Assembly (NCBI GenBank): GCA_002118135.1
Contig: BDIU01000216.1
Span: 62,166 to 126,165 of the forward strand
DNA from: Trebouxia sp. TZW2008
Taxonomy: Eukaryota > Chlorophyta > Trebouxiophyceae > Trebouxiales > Trebouxiaceae
Reading direction: 5' to 3'
Length of the DNA stretch: 64,000 nt
Every line of letters starts with the position of its first letter. Within the stretch, counting starts at the first letter, position 1. The notes under the pieces are model-generated. The model searched no databases. It saw only the letters and a list, made by a program, of their open reading frames with translations, and was not told where the DNA came from. Positions 46,738 through 55,625 of the stretch are shown piece after piece. The position numbers and the translations under genes were made by a program.

Positions 46738-49551
46738 CCAACATGATAGTGCCTGACAGGCTTCAGGTCATCATTCAGCTCGTAGATCAAAGGCACTCCT
46801 GTGGGGATCTCAAGTGTCCTGATCTCCTCATTTGAGATATCATCGATGATTTTCACCAGGGCCTGGACAGAACGGACAGGTCTTCAGACGTTGACTATCA
46901 CTAGTGCCTACAAACGAGTTGCTAGAACCATTTTGGCCATACAAGGAAGCTAAACAGAACAACAAGATCCCTGAGCTTGACAGATGCTGTCAAAGACTGC
47001 ATTCTCTTAAGTGCTTGCAGATGAGTCATTCGTGGTCTCAACAAGCTGCATGACTGCGAACATAAGGTGCCAAGACCCACAGCTCAGAGGTACAATCTCA
47101 CAGCATCTTACATTGGAAGTGAATACGTGATACACAAGCAACACTGGAGACTGCCTCTTGGGACCTACACTGATGCTGTTGCCACGACCCACAATGATGC
47201 ATTGCCATTTTGACATGGCATGATAGCGAAAACAGAGTACCAGGACCGATAGCTCAGACATGTGAAAGGACAGCATGTTGCATTTGGGTGGGCTTGTGAT
47301 CAGCACAGCTAAGTGTTGCAACCTACTCCGATGCTGTTGCCATGACCCACAAAGATGCATCACCATTCCATGCATTGTATGATGGCAAGCATTAGTCACA
47401 AGGATCAATAGCTCAGACATGTGAATGTACAGCATGTCGAGTTTGGGTAGACTCGTAGACAGCATGGCATGCTGACTGTTGCAACCTACTCTGATGCTGT
47501 TGCCCACAACAATGCATCGCCATTTTATACATGGCATGGTGGCAGGCACAAATCACAAGGATGAATAGCTCAGACATGTGAATGCATACTATGATGACTA
47601 TGGATGGGCTAATGAACAGCACTGCATGCTGGGTGTTGCAACCTACCCTGATGCTGTTGCCATGACCCTCCGTGCTGCATTGCCATTTCATACATGGTAT
47701 GATGGCAAGCAGAAGGTATCATGACTGATAGCTCAGACATGTCAGAGTACAGCATGTTGAATTTGGGTAGACTTGTGTCAGCACGGCTGAGTGTTGCAAC
47801 CTACTTTGATGCTGTTGCCACGACCCACAACGATGCATCGCCATTCTATACATGACATGATAGCAAGCACAAGGTATCAGGACCAACAGCTCAGACATGT
47901 GAATGCACAGTATGAGGACTCTGTATAGACTCATGAACAGCATGGGATGCTGCGTGTTGCAACCTAGACAGCAAACAAAAGGCTATGCTGTCAGTTTTGC
48001 CATCAAACATACAAGGCGCCTGTGTGAGTCAAGGCAGCCCAGGTTTGATGAAACCTACCCTGATGCTATTGCCATGACCTACAATGATGCATCTCTTGCC
48101 AGCTTTAACAGCCGGCAGAACGCTGTCTTGCCAATATGGCAAAACCCGCTCTATGGTTTGCTTCAAGGACTCTGTCATCGGCAGATCTGCCTGATTGACA
48201 GCATGGTAACGCCTGTCTTTACATGGATGCCGTGCATCACTGTGGCCCCTCTCAAGTGCTGCACAGCAAGACAAGATGTATGATGCTTCCAATAGGCAAT
48301 GCATGGACAGGCGGCAGATCTGCCTCATTGACAGAATTTATAGGCCATCATTGCATGGATGCCATGCATCATATTGCCCTCTGTCAAGCGCTGCATCACA
48401 AACCGAAGTGTTTGAGGGTGTGATGCATGCCCTGGCAGATCTGACTCATTGGCAGAATGGTACCGCCTGTCATTGCTTGGAAATTGTGCAGCATTGTGCC
48501 CTCTCTCAAGTGCTGCACAATAAAGCAGGACTTGTAATGCTCTTGGTGCGTGATGCACGTACAGCCAGGAGCAACAGCACGGTACTGCCTGTCATTGCAT
48601 GGATGTCGTGCGTCACTGTGCTCCCTGTCAAGCGCTGCACAGCAAAGCATAACATCGATTTGCAAACGGTGTTGCCATATTGCTTGGCTCTTTTGAAACA
48701 TTTCTGATGGCCGTTCCAGGTCTTGTGGTGTGTTGTGCATGGACAGGCAGCTGCAAAAGCATGTGTGAAAGCATGGAAAGTAAAGTAACTGTGGCCACGA
48801 TGAGAGTTCCTGTTTGCAGCAGCAGCTTCAAGAACTGCGTGTGTGCTCTTATGTGGCCATTTTGGAAATGGTTCATGTCATGCAGCAACGAAGAGCAGTC
48901 CTGATCAGTTGGTCATTCCTGCTCAATGCAATCCGCCCAGCAGAGAAAGTTTCCAGATGCAGTGCACATGCGTAATATTGTGAACTTCATGTGTGCAGAT
49001 AAATACATTGTGTGCAGATAAATACATAACACAAACAGTCGTCGATTGCTATAGTTGTGCAGTGAGGTTGGCTTGAGATGACTCACGAGCAGGAGCTGAG
49101 TCATAGCCTCTTCTCCAGTCCTGAAGTTGTTTCTCTCCATGCTTTTTGGCAGTCTCACTCTTGCTGACTTCCTGCAAGTCTCCGTAATGCCTTTCGTTCA
49201 ACCTCCAGCTTTTCTCAACCGGAATCCAAAGTTGGTCAAGCTCCTCGAGTATGTACTGCAATGTCTTGATGGATCGCTTGAGCACCGAGCAAAACGCTAA
49301 GTCGAACTGCCACTCCTCGGTTCGCAGTAACTCCCCGGCCTGTATTATCAAACTGTGCTTGTAGCGCGGCAATGCCGACTGATTTTGTTTCGGGAAAAAG
49401 TTTCGGCAGTGATCAGGCCAGGACGTCTTGTCACCTGTATGGCCTCCTTCTTGCCGGTCTCTGTCAAATCAACGTCGGTCCACCCGGTAAACTTCTTGTT
49501 CAAATTAAACTCTGATTGACCGTGGCGAACAAGCGCGATGCGGTATACCAT
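46738..49551 (-). CDS. Cofactor-dependent phosphoglycerate mutase (dPGM)
   Basis: Exons 49551-49435 (ATG), 49339-49087, 48258-48059 and 46862-46738, phases consistent, about 231 residues before an unresolved C-terminus. The enzyme interconverts 3- and 2-phosphoglycerate in glycolysis through a phosphohistidine. Visible signature elements: [19 protein letters not shown] with the catalytic histidine in [11 protein letters not shown] with the acid residue, RHPCKDRRY, and the second active-site histidine in VGHGNSIR (GHGNS rather than the common AHGNS). The tail reads [18 protein letters not shown]. The donor after RHYHVG (GTATGC) needs a small last exon I could not place. Alternatively a second copy of this exon at about 46678-46551, ending GSAL and a stop, supplies the terminus. 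Both main exon edges are multiplied in the introns. Confidence 0.92.
47165..47860 (-). repeat. Five decayed copies of the phosphoglycerate mutase exon 3 end
   Basis: The segment around the second active-site histidine ([17 protein letters not shown]) recurs at about 47810, 47650, 47493, 47331 and 47173. Period about 158 bp. Shared words are gatgctgttgccatgaccca and gatgcat. Each unit includes the same intronic sequence (agctcagacatgtgaatg). Confidence 0.95.
48295..48650 (-). repeat. Three decayed upstream copies of the phosphoglycerate mutase exon 3 start
   Basis: The acceptor and start of exon 3 ([19 protein letters not shown], 48258) recur at about 48395, 48520 and 48645. Spacing is about 123-131 bp. 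The farthest copy, [19 protein letters not shown], is better preserved than the middle one. Confidence 0.93.
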
Positions 49552-49943
49552 GCAGTGTTGGGCAACCCAAGGCACCGTACTTTGATAAGCTGCAAATGCC
49601 TGCAACAACGACACCTTGCAAAGTCGTGGCCAACTCCACAAGCGATACGTCGTTGAATGCTACTTCCGTGCCCGTCTCGTGATAAGTGTGGCGTGGATAT
49701 ATCTGCATGCAAACTTGTATGTGGCGTGCGTGCGTTACATCTTTTTTCCGACATCGAAATAACGCCAGCATTTCAAATACATAATTTCGCTCAATCAGTG
49801 TGTTGCGCTGCCTGCTGCAGTCAGCCGTGTACAAGATGAACGAGTTGTATGCGTCCACCTCCCGGTGTCATGTGTTGCTGCACCATGGCACTGGTTGACG
49901 CTCAGCATCGACAAGCTAGCTTTGGCAGCTCTCTGCAGGCCAC
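49552..49943. promoter_or_regulatory. Divergent upstream region of phosphoglycerate mutase and the RING-pseudokinase gene
   Basis: 392 bp separate the two start codons. Both promoters are expected here. No specific element recognised. Confidence 0.5.
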
Positions 49944-52900
49944 ATGGACTTCACAGGCTGCCCTGTATGCTTAGAAGAATTCGATGCAGGCATTGCGCGT
50001 CTGCAATCTCGCCATCTGCCCTGTGGACATTCCCTTTGCACTTGCTGTATAGGTACGCCACATTTGCGCCAGTGCTATGTGCGTGGCAAGGCTGATCAGT
50101 CCAGGGAAGGCGTGACCTTGTATTCCCCTCACTGTGTACAGGTCGCATCCTACGCCTGCCCCCTGCTGGACGCGCGTGCTCAGTCTGTAGACGTCAGCTT
50201 GAGCCCCGTGATGCCTACCCCCGCAACTATGCGCTCGAAGCAATCCTGCAGCAATTCCACAGTCAAAGCAACACCCATCATTTTGACGGCAACCTGCACG
50301 CTTCTGACATTACACTCAAGCAGGAACTGATTGGACATAGTAAATCTGGGAAAGTCGTGGCGGGGGAGCTACGGCTCAACTCTGCCACGTTGCAGGTGAT
50401 GCTGCTGTTTGCATGTCAGGCTCAAAAAGATTGCCAAAGACTTCAGGGCAGGGGGTTTATAGTTTCATAAGCATTTCTGACATCTTTAGGTGGCTGTCAA
50501 GCAGCTTTCCACCCACACTTCGAGCACTACAGCCTTGCAGAAGTTGCAGCAAGAGCTTAGGCCTATGATCATCGCTGCGAAGGCTTGTCCCAGCTTTGCA
50601 GACTGATAGGCTGTTTCTGGAAGCAGAGAAGACTTTGCCTGGTGATGCAGCGCTACAAATGCTCACTTTCAGCACTTGTGCAAGGTCAGACATCATCACA
50701 TGTCCCAGCAATACACCAAGTGTCACATTAACTTTGTGACGTTGACTCTGCAATTGCATGCTCTTCCTAAAAGTGCACAGGTTTGAGTGAAGCAGGTGTC
50801 AATTAGTGGTGAAACACAGCTGGTTTGGACGAAGTTGTCTGGAGGCACTTCACTGCTCCTGTACGTACCTAGCAGGGCGGTGTCATCACACTAGCAAGCA
50901 TTTACATGGTGATGGTAGTCATCACGATATTGATGCTTCAGGAGGGTCCATGCACAGGCAACGTGCCTTAGCAGCTTCTCTGCAACTAGCAAAAGCTGTG
51001 CAACAGCTACACCGCCTAGGAGTGGTTCATGGCAACATCACACCTGACAAAGCGCTTGTTGATGAGCATGGTGACATCTTTCTATCAGGCTTTGGCTTTG
51101 CTCGCTGTATGCAGCAAACCCTGGGGCTACAAGTTGCACAACCCAGTCCTGACGCTGCTACTAACTACAGGTGCGTCTCTTCTCATTTGCCGTTGTTGCA
51201 CAGTCTCTGTCAGGTTGCAAGGCTTACATTTGCATTCTACCTGTCAGACTAAGTGCCATCTTTGTGCTGTCACATATCAAATTGCTACTAGCCAGCCATC
51301 AAACTGGATGGTATTAGCTCATGTTGGCATTGCTGCACGCCGCCACCAAATGAAGCATGTGTTGTGCATGCAGCCCTGCTTTGAGCTTCAATGCACAAGG
51401 TCCCACAAGAAGCTTGTCATTGCTGCCAGCAAAAACCTGGAAGCAGCAGTTTGGTCTGCGTCACACCTACTTGTGGCACATTGCATGGCGGACGTGACCA
51501 AAGCGTAGTGCAACATCTGTTGCAATCAGTGACTCAGAAAATAAAGTACTCAGCATGCCACACCTGATACGCAATATGCGACTTTTCTCAAAAAGTAGAT
51601 CACTCAGATGCATTTGGGGATGCACAATAGGCCGGCGCCAAGATATCGGGTATCATATGCAAGCGTGTCAGCAAATCAATGACTGAAACAATAAGGCGAC
51701 TAACTGATTTCAATGATGCAGGTTTCCTGAGACCAGCACAGCTAGTACAAACATAGCCCCTCCTGCAGACATCGAGCCCTGGCAGCAACTATCATATACG
51801 CTTTCTCTGGAAAGAAGTTGTATCAGGAGTTTTAGTTACAGCTGCTGACTGTGCAAACACTGACTGTGCACTGGTCTAATGCTGCAGGTCTCCTGAGGGC
51901 CCCCCAGCTCGCACAAGCATAGCCCCTCCTGCAGACATCTGGTCCTTAGCAGCAAACATCATATATGCCTTCTCTGGAAAGCACTCGTGTCAGGAGCTTG
52001 AATTACAGCTGCTGACTGTGCACTGGTTTGATGCTGCAGGTCTCCTGAGGCCCCCCCAGCCCGCACAAGCGTAGACCCTCCTGCAGACATCTGGTCTTTG
52101 GCAGTGACAATCATATGTGCTTTTTCTGGGAAACAGCCATATGAGCAGCTCAAGACACAGCAGCTGACGGTGCAAACACTGACTGTGCAACAGCCGCCAA
52201 GGGTTCCATCATGCATGCCTGCCAGCCTGCAGCGCGTGCTTCACAGATGCTTCATGTTTGAGCCTCAACATAGGCCCAGCATCTCAGAATTTGTGCATGC
52301 AGTGGAGGTATGCTGATCCCAGCTAGACTCTCTGAGCCTGCCTAGCATGTGGTCTGGATTCATGCACGAATGAATGAGTGAACAAATGAATCAATGAATA
52401 GATGAATGAACGAATGAAAGAACAAACGAACGAATGGATGAATGAATGAATGAATGAACGAATGGATGGATGCATGGACGCGCGGACGGACAAATGAACG
52501 GAGAAACAAGGGAATGCAAGAAGGAAAAAATGAATAAATGCGCGATGCAAGAGTCGTGCTCATAATGTGAGGATTTGTAATAATGCCTGCTGCAGCAGCG
52601 TTGCTTGAAACTGTGCAGATTCTGACAGCACTGCTTGTAGCACTTGACATATGTCTTTAAGCAGCACATGTTACACGTTATGTGGGCATGCCCCAAGGAG
52701 CCCTAGAGCACCCTTCATGACAGGCTTGGTGCACTGCACCACCACAAATCGTCAACTTAGCAAGGCTTGCTGGTGCTACAGGCTAGCGCCTCTGAAGCAC
52801 CCTTGTACACAATCATCAGAGTTGCACAGGAGTCAGACTTCAGACGCCACATTACCCCAGAACAAACTTTTGATCTAGTAGGTCTGGACATGGTGAGTTG

Positions 52901-53765
52901 TCATGATGCCAAACCGTGCTTCGTTGTTGAGCAAAATGTCTGCAACCAGCCTCAGCAGCATGCTCTTAATGTAATCCTTCTTGTTGCTCATTATGGGCAA
53001 CTATGCTTTCAGACTCAACGTGACAGCCTCAGGGCCTGAGCTATTTACACCAGCTGTGTGCCATGCACAGTGGTCCCCTGGATCAAGGACGTGCTCATTG
53101 CAGGGACAGTGCAAATTGGGACGAGTCACTGCAATTTCAAATGCAACAGCACCGTTCAGCAATGACAATGCAACATAAGGACAATTCTCTTGATAATCAG
53201 TGCAGTCATTACATCCACTGCCACATGTGTCACCTTTTGTAACAAGCTGACATGTTTGCACAGCAGAGCTTGAATGCAAAATTGAGAAGGCCGTGTGTAG
53301 ACAGACCATACAGGTTGCCAAGGAGCTTATGTCATGGATTAATTTGGTATCCGCACAATCTCACCTCAGCATGCAACTTGAGCTGAGATGCACACTCTCT
53401 AGGAAAGGCTGTAGCCTGTCACATCATATGCACAGATTGAAGTGCCGACGGACACTGCATGTAAGGTGTTCAAGCAAATCATTCAGGAGAGAAGCAAAGT
53501 GCCAACTGCAAAGCAGCGCTGTTGACTTTCTCATTATAAGCAGAAACCATTGTCATAGCGTTATCATCTGTGCAGCTTGAAGACCAGCCTGGAGCACTTA
53601 CTATGTGCAAGTGATTGTTATGCTTTATAGGCTGTTTTGGGCATGCACAAGCTGAGCAAGAGCAGCTTGCTGCAAGACATGGTGACTGTGAATCAGGGCA
53701 CGCTCACGGCTGACACGTCACTCCTGTACCATTCATGCGGGGCCATCCTGGGGATTTCAGCCTCG
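49944..53765 (+). CDS. RING finger-pseudokinase fusion protein (3' end unresolved, one apparent frameshift)
   Basis: Exons 49944-50052, 50142-50395, 50490-50684, 50942-51170, 52040-52307, 52782-52892 and 53631-53765. The N-terminus is a C3HC4 RING: CPVCLEEFDAG, HLPCGHSLCTCC and CSVCRRQL, so it is probably a ubiquitin ligase. A kinase-like domain follows, with VAVKQL (subdomain II), CRLIGCFWKQRRLCLVMQRY (IV-V), LHRLGVVHGNITPDKALV (catalytic loop), SPEAPPA (VIII), DIWSLAVTII (IX) and FEPQHRPSISEF (XI). The catalytic HRD aspartate is replaced (HGN) and the DFG motif reads GFG, so it should be catalytically dead. RING plus kinase-like domain recalls plant KEG-type ligases, but the rest does not let me confirm that. 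Exon 3 is one base short of the expected phase. The last two exons are weaker and the stop was not found. Confidence 0.75.
51715..51995 (+). repeat. Two decayed upstream copies of the pseudokinase exon 5 start
   Basis: gcaggtctcctgaggccccc and the following ctcctgcagacatctggtc of exon 5 (52040) recur at about 51719 and 51887. Spacing 150-168 bp. They also keep the cattctctggaaag-like continuation and then break frame. Confidence 0.92.
52360..52530. repeat. (GAAT)n microsatellite in a pseudokinase intron
   Basis: Degenerate gaatgaatgaacgaatgg array between exons 5 and 6. Long frames across it (HSFIHSFIHSF) are artefacts. Confidence 0.93.
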
Positions 53766-54198
53766 GTACGCTCTTGCAGAAATGCTTGTTGTTGCATATT
53801 ATTGAGAACATGCTTGCATGATGTGTTTGGGACTTTGTGCAATCTGGGTGTCAAGAGAGTCACTCTGAATGTGCAGTAGATCGTCCATGTGGGTGTCATC
53901 TCTCAGTGTGATTAGTGGAGACACCACTCTTGAAGAGAAATGCTTTGTCGATGTAATAGGAATCGCTACGCCTCCTCTGTCAAGGGCTCTGCCCTATTGT
54001 CGTCATTCGGCTCAGATATGCTGGCCGTTCTCTGCCCTCTAGTCTTTCACGCATTATCTTGAAGTGCAGCACATAAGGCTGACGTTGTCATGATCAATTC
54101 AATGGGTTTATTGCAATTATTTCCGTATGGTGCTCAAGATGCATATCTTACCTGCAACCCAGAGGCTACGTTCTTCAAAGCAACATAAACAAGATCGT

Positions 54199-55625
54199 TC
54201 AATTCCAATTTCATAATTCCATTTGAAAGTGATGTGTTTGCAAGACAAATCACTCAGATTGATTGGCCTCGGACACGACCGCCTTTGCCAGATCATATTG
54301 TAGACACCATCTTCTGGTTGACAGATTTTGAGACCTGTTTATTGCACGGCCGATTCAAAGTTGCCACTGATATGTTTCTACAAGACAAGCACACTCGGGA
54401 GTGGGGTGCCAAGCATCCAAGTATACCAATAAGGCTGGCAACATTGCATCACAGCATTGCTCATTGGCGGTGTTTTTGTTTGTGCTTGATGTGCCTTTGC
54501 CAGCCAAGGGCTGACGCTAGATGACTTTGACTGTCGTGACTGTCAAGTCATGGTGCAGTGGCCAGCCTTTTGCAGGCTGGGTCAATGAAGGTCAAGCTAC
54601 AAACCAGTGATCAGCTGGTCTGAAACTCAGTTTGGCATCACAAATCTTGACATGCAGGAGTTGGAGCTCGTCACAGGAGGGAGCGACATCAAACATTGCA
54701 TGGAGTTAGCGAACAGCTACCTGGGGAAGAAGTTTGGTCCTGAGGTGTACGCCATCCAGCCACAGTGCCCAGGCTCTCACAGCGACAAGCCAGCCTTTGC
54801 AGCAAAGTGTGCTAGGCTTCACAAGCTCAAGGCCCTCAAGATTGCTGAGAAGCAGAGTGAAGATGAAGTGGACAGCAAGGGGCAACAGTTGGCTGCTGCT
54901 GATGAGAAATTAAAAGAAACGAGGCAAGAGTTCAAGCAGCAGCTGCAACAACTGAAGCAGACCAAACAAGTCTGCAGGCAGAGTACGACGCGGCTCGTAA
55001 CCGGCAGATCCAGTGTCAGCAGGAGAAGGTACTGCTGGAATCTGATGTCAGACAGGATATAGTGGAACTGAACCAGCAGAGCAAGGCTGCAGGCCAACCT
55101 TATTCCTGCTTTGGCATTACGGATGACGTACTGGAAGGAGGCTACCACAGCTTGGCTTGGCACAGCAAGAACCAGATGCTAGTGCCACAGCTCAGCGCAC
55201 TAGCACCACTGCAGCAGCAGATCCAACCATCAGCACCAGCAGCAGCAGCAATAGCAGCAGCGCCATTGCCACTAGACCTTGGCACCCTGCAGATTGCAGG
55301 CCCACCGGCACAAGCTGCAGCCTCCAGTGCCTCTTCTCACCTGCCTGCCCCTCACGCTTCTGGGCCCCTTCACCTTCACGCCCCAGCCCTCCCTTCTGAT
55401 CCCAGGCGCACAGTGCGGGTGAGGGCAAGAGGCAGCAGCAGCGGCGACTTCACCAGGCCCAGGCAATAGGGCAAGTGGTGCAGCGCTCCTTCTGCCCCAC
55501 ATGTGGCAGCTCCTCACAAGGCTGTCGACATCAGATGGCAGGAGCAGCAGATAAGCACATCTGCACCGCGCATGATGCTTGGCGGTGCACGTGCCTGGCA
55601 GACGCAAGAGTTAGGAACCTAGGAC
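54199..55625 (+). pseudogene. Multi-frame, probably decayed coding stretch of unknown origin
   Basis: Three consecutive protein-like segments lie in different frames. About 54210-54520 reads QIDWPRTRPPLPDHIVDTIF and FETCLLHGRFKVATDMFL. At 54607-54975 a segment ends in a charged coiled coil (ADEKLKETRQEFKQQLQQL). From about 54975 the coil continues one frame over (QAEYDAARNRQIQCQQEK), then an Ala/Ser/Pro-rich linker, and finally a Cys-rich tail (FCPTCGSSSQGCRHQ, ICTAHDAWRCTC) up to 55625. The abrupt frame change inside one coiled coil suggests an indel. I do not recognise the family. A mobile-element-derived or recently decayed gene is possible, and I cannot tell which. Confidence 0.4.

Noticed and set aside
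47165..48650. CRISPR-like array
   Set aside because: The regular repeats are 120-160 bp units homologous to the neighbouring exon, with no short direct repeats and unique spacers, in a eukaryotic gene.
49505..49858. N-terminal extension of phosphoglycerate mutase
   Set aside because: The upstream frames lack an ATG in phase. The ATG at 49551 gives the standard N-terminus.
52320..52700. Frames rich in HSFIHSFIHS
   Set aside because: Same artefact over a (GAAT)n microsatellite in an intron.
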